Assembly: GCA_945883885.1 (NCBI GenBank)
Contig: CAMCYM010000045.1
Coordinates: 1-9,483, forward strand
From: Chryseobacterium gleum
Lineage (GTDB): Bacteria; Bacteroidota; Bacteroidia; Flavobacteriales_D; Sanyastnellaceae
Reading direction: 5' to 3'
DNA: 9,483 nucleotides
In this document: positions 1 through 5,812 of the stretch, piece by piece
Layout of the letters: the number at the start of each line of letters is the position of its first letter
Position numbering within the stretch: position 1 is the first letter of the stretch
Translations under genes and position numbers: made by a program
Notes under the pieces: model-generated
The model's database searches: none
What the model was told of the DNA's origin: nothing
Seen by the model: only the letters and a program-made list of their open reading frames with translations

Positions 1-21
1 GTCCGAAGCGCCAACTCCCGT

Positions 22-29
22 TAATTTTG
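22..29 (+). promoter_or_regulatory. Bacteroidota-type -7 promoter element for the thiolase gene
   Basis: The octamer TAATTTTG matches the Bacteroidota sigma-factor -7 consensus TAnnTTTG at every fixed base. It lies 17 bases before the ATG at 47, which would give a 5' leader of roughly 10-15 nt. The matching -33 element (TTTG/TTG) would fall at or just before the first base of the window, so it cannot be checked. The match to the consensus is seen; promoter activity is inferred. Confidence 0.5.
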
Positions 30-46
30 GCCCCAAACACCACGCC

Positions 47-1228
47 ATGTCTTCTCCGGTCTACATCGTCTCCGCCGTTCGCACCCCGATGGGGAGCTTT
101 CTCGGCAAACTTGCCGCGCTGTCTGCACCCGATCTCGGCGCCTTGGCAATCCGCGCGGCGATGGAGCGGGCTGGCCTCCCAGCCGATGCGGTGAACGAAG
201 TGTTCATGGGGCATGTCCTGCAGGCCGGCGTGGGCCAAGCCCCTGCGCGCCAGGCCGCACTCAAAGCGGGCCTGCCGAACACCGTCCCCTGCACAACGGT
301 GAACAAAGTGTGCGCGAGCGGCATGAAGGCCATCGCACTGGGCGCTCAAGCCATAGCGCTCGGAGAAGCAGACGTCGTGGTCGCCGGCGGCATGGAGAGC
401 ATGAGCCAAGTTCCGCACTACCTCCGCGCCCGGGAGGGGGCGCGGTTTGGCCACCAACAACTCACCGATGGCATGCTCCACGACGGGCTCACGGACGTGT
501 ACAGCGCCCGCCACATGGGTACGTGCGGGGATGCCTGCGCGGAGACCCACGGGTTCAGCCGCGAGGCCCAAGATGCCTTCGCCGTTCAGAGCTATGTCCG
601 GGCCGCGGAAGCATGGCAAACCGGGGCATTTGCGGACGAAGTGGTGCCCGTCCCAGTGCCACAACGCAAGGGAGAACCCGTGCTCGTGGCAGAAGACGAG
701 GAGTACCGCAACGTCGTTCTGGACAAGATTCCGGGTTTGAGGCCTGCATTTTCTCCCACCGGCACCGTCACTGCAGCGAATGCTTCGACGTTGAATGACG
801 GCGCAAGTGCCTTGGTGCTCTGCTCGGAAGCCGCGCTTGCCGCACACGGACTCACCCCCATCGGAAAGGTGGTGGCGGCCGCGGATGCCGCCCACGAGCC
901 AGAGTGGTTCACCACGGCCCCTGCGCTGGCCGTACCGAAGGCGCTCGCGCGGGCAGGATGGTCCACGGATTCCGTGGATCTCTGGGAACTCAACGAAGCC
1001 TTTGCGGTCGTCGGTTTGGTCAACATGCAGTTGCTCGGACTCGACCCGGCGCGTGTGAACGTCAACGGCGGTGCCGTCGCACTTGGGCATCCGCTGGGCT
1101 CGAGCGGTTCACGGATCGTCGTCACCTTGCTGCATGCCTTGCGGAAACGGGGCTTGAAGCGCGGAGCTGCAGGCATCTGCAACGGCGGCGGCGGCGCTTC
1201 CGCGCTGTGCATCGAAGCGTGGGGATGA
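47..1228 (+). CDS. Acetyl-CoA C-acetyltransferase (thiolase)
   Basis: A thiolase of 393 residues, the usual family length. It catalyses either the condensation of two acetyl-CoA to acetoacetyl-CoA or the reverse thiolytic cleavage, in the cytoplasm. The nucleophilic cysteine is C89 in the motif NKVCASGMKA. The typical GGMESMS stretch is at 115-120, NEAF at 316-319, the catalytic histidine H348 is in GGAVALGHPLGSSG, and the second active-site cysteine C378 is in GICNGGGGAS. HMG at 156-158 within the sequence after GLTD, and the overall length, suit the short-chain biosynthetic (acetoacetyl-CoA) type better than long-chain FadA, but specificity cannot be settled by eye. The ATG at 47 lies just upstream of the conserved N-terminal VYIVSAVRTP and has no Shine-Dalgarno. 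The stop overlaps the start of the peptidase gene (ATGA). The 3-hydroxyacyl-CoA dehydrogenase at 1994-3163 would act on its product. Confidence 0.95.
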   Translation: MSSPVYIVSAVRTPMGSFLGKLAALSAPDLGALAIRAAMERAGLPADAVNEVFMGHVLQAGVGQAPARQAALKAGLPNTVPCTTVNKVCASGMKAIALGAQAIALGEADVVVAGGMESMSQVPHYLRAREGARFGHQQLTDGMLHDGLTDVYSARHMGTCGDACAETHGFSREAQDAFAVQSYVRAAEAWQTGAFADEVVPVPVPQRKGEPVLVAEDEEYRNVVLDKIPGLRPAFSPTGTVTAANASTLNDGASALVLCSEAALAAHGLTPIGKVVAAADAAHEPEWFTTAPALAVPKALARAGWSTDSVDLWELNEAFAVVGLVNMQLLGLDPARVNVNGGAVALGHPLGSSGSRIVVTLLHALRKRGLKRGAAGICNGGGGASALCIEAWG

Positions 1229-1980
1229 TCGAACGTTCGCATGTGGTGATTGTCCCCGTCGCGCCGCTGCGGGCAGGGGCAGACGACCGGGCAGAATTGG
1301 TCTCAGAACTCCTTGCAGGGGAACCGGTGGTTCTCGAGGAGGAGGGAAGCGGCCCGTGGGTTGCTGTCCAAACCGTCCGCGACGGCTACCGGGGTTGGTG
1401 CGATCGGAAACAACTTGCGGCAGGGGCCTTCACGGACGGTGTGCGGTGTTTTGAGCCCTTCGCGCCCTGGGTGCGCACATCCGACGGTGCCACGCTGTAT
1501 CTGCCTTGGGGAGCCACGGTGCATCGGCAGCCAGAAGGGACCTACACGCTGGGAACCAGTATGTTGAAACGAGTAAATCCCGAAGCAGACCGCCCTGCCT
1601 GTCCCGCAGCACTCGCGGCGACGTGGCGAGGGGTGCCCTACCGTTGGGGCGGAAAGACGCACTTCGGGGTGGACTGCTCCGGGCTGGTCCAGCAGGTGTT
1701 TGCGGCCTTGCGCATTGCATTGCCGCGGGATGCCGCGGACCAAATCCACTGCGGAACCTCCATTCCCTCTGAATTGCGTCAAAAGGGGGATCTCGCCTTC
1801 TTCACAAACCGCGATGGCAAGGTCATCCACGTAGGCATCTGCACCGGACCCGACGCGCTGCTGCATGCGTCCGGTGAGGTCCGCGAGGACCCGCTCGATG
1901 TGCAGGGAATCCGCCATGCCGTCACCGGTGAGAGGACGCACACGCTGTGCGGCATTCGGCGCATCTCCTACGCCGTTTGA
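1225..1980 (+). CDS. C40-family NlpC/P60 peptidase with N-terminal SH3b domain
   Basis: A 251-residue cysteine peptidase of the NlpC/P60 family, whose members cleave peptidoglycan stem peptides, typically after D-Glu. Residues about 5-65 resemble a bacterial SH3 domain (VVIVPVAPLRAGAD at 7-20, then GYRGWCDRKQL at 54-64). The catalytic domain covers about 125-250, with the nucleophile C151 in GVDCSGLVQQVF, the general base H202 in VIHVGICTG and the third residue probably H214 in LLHASG. No signal peptide or lipobox is visible, so it may work in the cytoplasm on recycled muropeptides, like the SH3b-NlpC/P60 enzyme YkfC. That role is inference. The frame is open upstream to 904 inside the thiolase gene, but the ATG at 1225, in the ATGA overlap with the thiolase stop, is the sensible start and suggests translational coupling. 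The gene ends 13 bases before the convergent dehydrogenase gene. Confidence 0.9.
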   Translation: MIERSHVVIVPVAPLRAGADDRAELVSELLAGEPVVLEEEGSGPWVAVQTVRDGYRGWCDRKQLAAGAFTDGVRCFEPFAPWVRTSDGATLYLPWGATVHRQPEGTYTLGTSMLKRVNPEADRPACPAALAATWRGVPYRWGGKTHFGVDCSGLVQQVFAALRIALPRDAADQIHCGTSIPSELRQKGDLAFFTNRDGKVIHVGICTGPDALLHASGEVREDPLDVQGIRHAVTGERTHTLCGIRRISYAV

Positions 1981-1993
1981 CTGCGGATCTGAA

Positions 1994-3163
1994 TCAGAAA
2001 AAACGCTTCCCGCTGGCGACCTGATCGCGCAGCAAGGGGGAACAGCGGTACCGATCTTCCCCGAACCGTGCTTGCAGCCCGTCAAGCCGCTGCACAGCCC
2101 ACTCCGGTCCCAAGGCATCCGACCAAGCGCACAGACCCCGCGGGTAATTCACGCCGCGCACCATGGCTCGGTCCACATCGGTGGCCGTTGCAATCCCCCA
2201 AAACACCGCGTCGGCCGCTTCGTTGATGAGCATCGCCAGAATGCGCTCACTCACTTCCGGCAGATCCAGCGGTTCTGGCGCAGGGTTGCCTTCCGCATAG
2301 TCGTAGTGTCCACGGCCGGACTTGCGGCCCAGCCAGCCTGCTTGGACCAGGCGTTCTTGCACGATGCTCGGCCGATACCGGGGATCCGAGAAGGTTGCAG
2401 CGAACACCGTCGACGTAACGGCGAAGTTGATGTCGTTTCCGATGAGGTCCATCAACTCAAACGGCCCCATGCGGAATCCCAGATGTCGCATGGCCGAATC
2501 CACCTGCATGGGCGTGGCAATGCCTTCTTCCACGCACCGCAAGGCCTCCCCGTAGTACGGTCGCGCCACGCGGTTGACGATGAACCCGGGCGTATCCCGA
2601 GCCAAGGCCGGCTCCTTGCCCCAGCGGTGGAGGAGGTCCGCGCAGGCTGCGGGCAATGCGGGGTGCGTTTGGAGCGCGGGGATGACTTCGACCAGCGCCA
2701 TCAGAGGGGCAGGATTGAAGAAATGCAGGCCGATCACGCGCTCCGGACGGGTGCATGCCGCAGCGACTCCGGTCACGGAAAGCGACGAAGTATTCGTGGC
2801 CAACACCGCATCCTCAGCGACATAGCGCTCCAGGGTGGAGAACAAATCCGCCTTGACGTCCGCGCGCTCGACCACCGCTTCGATGACCAGCCGTGCCCCC
2901 TGAACCTCCTGCAAATCCGTGGCATACACGAGGCGACTTAGGACCAGGGCCGCTTCTGATTCCGTCCGCTTGCCCTTTGCTACAAGGCCGGAAAAGACGT
3001 GGATGTGGGCGGCTTTTGCCCGATTCAGTGCGTCCAGAGATGCGTCGACCAAAACCACGGGATGCCCCGCCTGGGCCGCCACTTGCGCGATGCCCGCACC
3101 CATGGTTCCTGCACCGATGACCGCGACGCTGAAACCGTCCTCCTGCAGCTTGAATTGCCCCAT
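1994..3163 (-). CDS. 3-hydroxyacyl-CoA dehydrogenase (3-hydroxybutyryl-CoA dehydrogenase type)
   Basis: NAD(P)-dependent oxidation of 3-hydroxyacyl-CoA to 3-oxoacyl-CoA, or the reverse, in beta-oxidation or butanoate metabolism; cytoplasmic. With the ATG at 3163 it has 389 residues. The Rossmann fold starts with VAVIGAGTMGAGIAQ (13-27). NTSSLSV is at 124-130. The catalytic histidine H147 lies in GLHFFNPAPLM with its partner E159. DTPGFIVNRV (190-199) opens the C-terminal domain. It is about 100 residues longer than minimal 3-hydroxybutyryl-CoA dehydrogenases (about 285). The additional part, from roughly 300 on (INEAADAV, then DVDRAMVRGVNYPRG), looks like a second 3HCDH C-terminal domain, as in PaaH-type enzymes. 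A GTG at 3202 would lengthen the N-terminus by 13 residues, but that adds no conserved sequence and would run past the divergent phosphorylase promoter. It is convergent with the peptidase gene. The substrate is likely short-chain, given the nearby thiolase. Confidence 0.93.
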   Translation of the reverse strand: MGQFKLQEDGFSVAVIGAGTMGAGIAQVAAQAGHPVVLVDASLDALNRAKAAHIHVFSGLVAKGKRTESEAALVLSRLVYATDLQEVQGARLVIEAVVERADVKADLFSTLERYVAEDAVLATNTSSLSVTGVAAACTRPERVIGLHFFNPAPLMALVEVIPALQTHPALPAACADLLHRWGKEPALARDTPGFIVNRVARPYYGEALRCVEEGIATPMQVDSAMRHLGFRMGPFELMDLIGNDINFAVTSTVFAATFSDPRYRPSIVQERLVQAGWLGRKSGRGHYDYAEGNPAPEPLDLPEVSERILAMLINEAADAVFWGIATATDVDRAMVRGVNYPRGLCAWSDALGPEWAVQRLDGLQARFGEDRYRCSPLLRDQVASGKRFF

Positions 3164-3188
3164 GGCGCGAAGTTCGTACGCCGATGTC

Positions 3189-3196
3189 GAACTTTG
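3189..3196 (+). promoter_or_regulatory. Possible -7 element for the phosphorylase gene
   Basis: GAACTTTG differs from the Bacteroidota -7 consensus TAnnTTTG only at the first base. It sits 20 bases before the ATG at 3217. No good TTTG is present at the right distance upstream, so this is weak. If real, it puts the transcript start downstream of the ATG at 3184 and so favours 3217 or 3226 as the start codon. Confidence 0.25.
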
Positions 3197-3216
3197 GCAC
3201 ACACAACCGCGAACGG

Positions 3217-4059
3217 ATGCACCCGATGGAACAGTTGGAGGAGCTTGCGAGCTATCTCAGAGAGCGTGGAATCAAGGAAGTAGATTGTGCCATCGTCCTG
3301 GGCACGGGGTTGGGCGATTTGGCGCAGCACATTGTCCCCACGGTCACGCTCGGCTATAACCAGATGCCGCATCTGCCAGTGGCAACCGTTGAATACCACT
3401 TCGGTAAGCTCCTGTATGGCGAGCTCGAGGGCCGCAAGGTCCTCGCTTGGCAAGGCCGCTTTCACTACTACGAGGGCTATGGGATGGACCAAATTGTGAT
3501 GCCGGTCCGGGTCAGTCGGCTCCTCGGTGCCCGTGCGGTCCTCCTCTCGAACGCCGCCGGCGGCCTGCGTCCGGGCCTGAAAAAAGGAAGCCTGCTGTGC
3601 ATCGAGGACCACATCAACTTGCTTCCAGAGCACCCCCTTCGTGGCCCCAACCTGGACGCTCTGGGCGAGCGGTTTCCCGACATGAGTCAGCCGTACCATG
3701 CCGGATTGCAGCGCGCGCTGCATGAAGCCGCCGACGAAGCTGGACTCCGCCTAGAAAACGGCGTGTACGTGAGTGTGCCGGGGCCTTGCCTCGAAACCCG
3801 CGCCGAGTACCGGTATTTGCGCACCATCGGAGCCGATGCCGTGGGCATGTCGACCGTTCCGGAGGTGATTGCTTGCGCACACATGGGCATGCCGTGCGCG
3901 GCGGTCAGCGTAATCACCGATGAATGCGATCCGGACCGGTTAGCGCCGTTCCACATCGCGGACATCGTCGCCGTAGCGCGGTCGAGTGAAGCGGGACTGA
4001 CGTCGATTGTTCGGGGGGCGTTGCGGCGTTTAGACGAGGCGCTCGCCCCACGTTCGTAA
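3217..4059 (+). CDS. Purine nucleoside phosphorylase, trimeric (PNP/MTAP superfamily) type
   Basis: Phosphorolysis of purine (deoxy)nucleosides to free base and (deoxy)ribose-1-phosphate in purine salvage; cytoplasmic, usually a homotrimer. From the ATG at 3217 it has 280 residues. A gap-free comparison from memory with human PNP around the active site gives T30 for Ser33, H61 for His64, R81 and H83 for Arg84 and His86 (GRFHYYEGY), A113 for Ala116 (SNAAGGL), E193 for Glu201 (GPCLETRAEY), M211 and S212 for Met219 and Ser220 (GMSTVPEV). The residue equivalent to Asn243 is D235 (codon 3919-3921, in VSVITDEC), which may widen base specificity. The reading frame also has ATGs at 3184 and 3226. The 3226 start aligns best with human PNP and 3184 lies only 21 bases from the divergent dehydrogenase start, so 3217 or 3226 is preferred. 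No Shine-Dalgarno is seen at any of them. Confidence 0.93.
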   Translation: MHPMEQLEELASYLRERGIKEVDCAIVLGTGLGDLAQHIVPTVTLGYNQMPHLPVATVEYHFGKLLYGELEGRKVLAWQGRFHYYEGYGMDQIVMPVRVSRLLGARAVLLSNAAGGLRPGLKKGSLLCIEDHINLLPEHPLRGPNLDALGERFPDMSQPYHAGLQRALHEAADEAGLRLENGVYVSVPGPCLETRAEYRYLRTIGADAVGMSTVPEVIACAHMGMPCAAVSVITDECDPDRLAPFHIADIVAVARSSEAGLTSIVRGALRRLDEALAPRS

Positions 4060-4077
4060 ACGAAAGGGGCTCAGTTA

Positions 4078-4104
4078 CAAAAAGGTCCGACATCGAACGG
4101 ACTT
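4078..4104 (-). terminator. Intrinsic terminator-like hairpin reading leftwards
   Basis: Positions 4083-4089 (AGGTCCG) pair with 4098-4104 (CGGACTT): seven pairs including one G-T, with an eight-base loop. On the minus strand the stem is followed directly by five T (complement of 4079-4083). This is the form of a Rho-independent terminator for leftward transcription. It could stop read-through from the helicase gene (stop at 4493) after the transcript has crossed the small gene in antisense, protecting the phosphorylase gene. The stem is modest, so moderate confidence. Confidence 0.45.
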
Positions 4105-4107
4105 CAA

Positions 4108-4134
4108 GCCGCTTCTTCGCGGCATGGCTTTTTT
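4108..4134 (+). terminator. Intrinsic terminator-like hairpin reading rightwards
   Basis: GCCGC (4108-4112) pairs perfectly with GCGGC (4119-4123) around the loop TTCTTC. After five bases (ATGGC) come six T (4129-4134). This could terminate the phosphorylase transcript, but the ATG of the next gene (4124) touches the base of the stem and the T run forms its second to fourth codons (4127-4135). The stem is only 5 bp and the T run is set off by 5 bases, so it may instead affect initiation of the small gene. Confidence 0.35.
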
Positions 4135-4516
4135 CCTCTCCCCCCAGCGCGCTTGCACAGATTGCGGCGCACCGCTGCATGCAGGCAGAACCGACAAGCG
4201 GTTCTGCGACGATGCCTGTCGACTCCGACACCACCGCAAAACCCTGACGCCCCATCCGGTATTGCACGAAGTCGACCGGACGTTGCAGCGCAACCGCTCG
4301 CTCTTGAAAAAGGCGCGCAACGAGGCCTTGGACGCCAGGCCCGCAGAGGAAGCCTTTCGGTGGCTGCGCAGGCAAGGATTTGACTTCAACTTCCATACGC
4401 ACATCAGCACACTCCCGGATGGTCGGTTAGCGGTCATGTGCTACGAAGAAGGCTATGTGGTGGAAGAGTGCGGCGTGCGGCCGCTGCATCCATCACCGCC
4501 GCCTGCGCTTAGCTGA
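4124..4516 (+). CDS. Small zinc-ribbon protein, uncharacterised
   Basis: A 130-residue protein of unknown function. An N-terminal treble-clef or zinc-ribbon-like site is formed by C11 and C14 (CTDCGAPL) and C28 and C32 (RFCDDACR), with the 'DKRFCxDxCR' pattern seen in several short zinc-binding families. Then comes a basic, probably helical region (about 45-82, LQRNRSLLKKARNEALDA) and a conserved-looking C-terminal block, GFDFNFHTHISTL followed by AVMCYEEGYVVEE (85-115). From memory this whole architecture recurs as hypothetical proteins in Bacteroidota, with the C-terminal block as a signature. Nucleic-acid binding is plausible, given the zinc site and basic helix, but not shown. No in-frame alternative start is seen upstream in the intergenic region, so the ATG at 4124, right after a hairpin, is used. 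The last 24 bases overlap the helicase gene on the other strand. Confidence 0.8.
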   Translation: MAFFLSPQRACTDCGAPLHAGRTDKRFCDDACRLRHHRKTLTPHPVLHEVDRTLQRNRSLLKKARNEALDARPAEEAFRWLRRQGFDFNFHTHISTLPDGRLAVMCYEEGYVVEECGVRPLHPSPPPALS

Positions 4517-5767
4517 GGAGCCTCCAGGCTTGCGCTTCTTTTCATGAAACGCGCCTGCATACGTCGGGTCGAGTCGCCTGCGTTCAAAATCGATGGCGCG
4601 GGCCTGGTCCTTCCGCTCGCCCGGAGATGTTTCCACTTCCGGCAGCCCTTCCGGCAGCCCCAGCCGTTCCGGTCGCGAACCGACTTGCGCTTCGATGCGT
4701 TCCCATGCATACCGTTCTCCCGGATCCACCAGCGTTACCGCCCGTCCGGTGCGGTGCGCCCGCCCCGTTCTCCCGATGCGGTGCACGTAGTCCAAGGGGT
4801 CCCGCGGCACCGTCAAGTTGATCACCACTTCCGTTTCTGGCACATCGATGCCCCGGCTGGACACGTCCGTGCTGACCAAACAGCGCACCTCGCCTCCCCG
4901 GTATGCTTCCATCGCATTCATTCGGGTGTGCTGCGCTTTGTTGCTGTGCAAGGTCCGCACTCCTTCCGGAAACACCTCCTCCAGCAAGCGTGCAACGGCT
5001 TCCGCCTGTCCCTTCTCTCGAACGAACACGAGCATGCGATGTTCCGCCCCCAACACACTGGCCAAATGCTTCGCAAAAAGCAGCTTCGTCGGGAAATTCG
5101 GCAAGAATGCCACCTGCTGGGTCACATTGACAGCGGCGGTAGCTTGGGGCGCCGCTTCGACGCGCACGGGCCACAACAGGAACTCGTCTGCGAGCCGCTC
5201 CACCCGGGTGGGAAATGTTGCGCTGAAGAGGATGTTCTGCCGCTTCCGTGGCAGCACTTCCTGCAGTTGCCGCAGCTGCGGCATGAATCCCATGTCCATC
5301 ATCCGGTCCGCCTCATCCAACACCACTGCCGTGACTTTTTTAACCACCAGCGCCTCTTTCCGGTAAAGCTCCCAGAATCGTCCCGGTGTCGCAACCACCA
5401 AATCGATGCCCCCAGCAAGTTCTTCGGCTTGCTTCTGGGGCCCCACTCCTCCATACAGAGCACAAACTCTCAAATCGGTAAAAGCTGCAAATCGGACCGC
5501 TTCGCGGTACAATTGGACGACCAATTCTTTCGTGGGAGCCAAGACCACCGCCCGGGGAACTTGGCCTTGGGCATGGCTCAACTGCTGCAGCACGGGAAGG
5601 AGGAAGGCGGCTGTCTTGCCCGTTCCAGTCGGTGCAATCCCGATCACGTCTTGCCCGGCCAGCAGCGGCGGAATGGCGAGCTCTTGGATGGGAGTAGGTT
5701 CCGTGAATCCTGCTTCTGCAATCGCCTTGCAAGCATTTGGACGGAGGCGGAGTGCGGCAAAATCCAT
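4493..5767 (-). CDS. DEAD-box ATP-dependent RNA helicase (RhlE-like)
   Basis: An RNA-unwinding ATPase of 424 residues, cytoplasmic, of the kind acting in ribosome assembly or RNA decay. All core motifs are visible: upstream aromatic F3 and Q motif (TEPTPIQ, 22-28), motif I APTGTGKT (45-52), Ia PTKEL (78-82), GG at 106-107, Ib TPGR (127-130), motif II DEAD (151-154), III SAT (182-184), IV VFVREK (247-252), V STDVSSRGIDVP (299-310) and VI HRIGRTGR (329-336). Ia has Lys where Arg is common. A short tail follows, with the GLPE unit repeated twice and a very basic end (KKRK and RRRR). The start is supported by F3, which belongs to the Q-motif region. A near-consensus promoter ends only 4 bases before the ATG, so the mRNA may be leaderless. 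The gene is divergent from the acyltransferase gene, with 45 bases between. The RhlE assignment is by general resemblance. Confidence 0.95.
   Translation of the reverse strand: MDFAALRLRPNACKAIAEAGFTEPTPIQELAIPPLLAGQDVIGIAPTGTGKTAAFLLPVLQQLSHAQGQVPRAVVLAPTKELVVQLYREAVRFAAFTDLRVCALYGGVGPQKQAEELAGGIDLVVATPGRFWELYRKEALVVKKVTAVVLDEADRMMDMGFMPQLRQLQEVLPRKRQNILFSATFPTRVERLADEFLLWPVRVEAAPQATAAVNVTQQVAFLPNFPTKLLFAKHLASVLGAEHRMLVFVREKGQAEAVARLLEEVFPEGVRTLHSNKAQHTRMNAMEAYRGGEVRCLVSTDVSSRGIDVPETEVVINLTVPRDPLDYVHRIGRTGRAHRTGRAVTLVDPGERYAWERIEAQVGSRPERLGLPEGLPEVETSPGERKDQARAIDFERRRLDPTYAGAFHEKKRKPGGSSAKRRRR
4636..4659. repeat. Perfect 12-bp tandem duplication inside the helicase tail
   Basis: CTTCCGGCAGCC occurs twice in direct succession (4636-4647 and 4648-4659). 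On the coding (minus) strand it doubles the peptide GLPE in the linker between the helicase core and the basic tail. It is in frame and so harmless, and could arise by slippage. Confidence 0.8.
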
Positions 5768-5771
5768 GTGC

Positions 5772-5801
5772 CAAAGGTAGGCGGCCTAAATTGCGCCCGA
5801 A
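5772..5801 (-). promoter_or_regulatory. Bacteroidota-type promoter for the helicase gene
   Basis: On the minus strand the -7 element TACCTTTG (complement of 5772-5779) fits TAnnTTTG exactly. Eighteen bases upstream is TTCG (complement of 5798-5801), one mismatch from the -33 element TTTG. Spacing is in the accepted range. The -7 box ends 4 bases before the helicase ATG (5767), so transcription should begin at or within a few bases of the start codon. Confidence 0.55.
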
Positions 5802-5812
5802 TTCTCGCAGGC

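Noticed and set aside
1957..1980. Hairpin CGGCG/CGCCG at the end of the peptidase gene as a terminator
   Set aside because: It has a five-pair stem with a nine-base loop and only three T afterwards, all inside the coding end; too weak to call.
1994..2010. T6 run at the end of the dehydrogenase gene as a minus-strand terminator
   Set aside because: The T run is in the last codons (Lys-Arg-Phe-Phe) and only a four-pair hairpin lies upstream, too far off.
1303..2118. 271-residue minus-strand open frame
   Set aside because: It is antisense to the NlpC/P60 gene and overlaps the end of the dehydrogenase gene; no domain.
1865..2941. 358-residue plus-strand open frame
   Set aside because: It is antisense to the 3-hydroxyacyl-CoA dehydrogenase and has a biased His/Arg-rich composition with no recognisable domain.
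3164..3202. GTG start extending the dehydrogenase by 13 residues
   Set aside because: The extra residues are not family-like, and the ATG at 3163 leads directly into the Rossmann fold.
5787..5794. TAAATTGC as a -7 element for the acyltransferase
   Set aside because: It misses the last two consensus bases and has no -33 partner at a suitable distance.
4544..5812. Plus-strand open frame upstream of the acyltransferase, which would make an 807-residue protein
   Set aside because: It is antisense to the DEAD-box helicase, whose motifs are complete. The added sequence shows no domain and the promoter/start evidence points to 5813.
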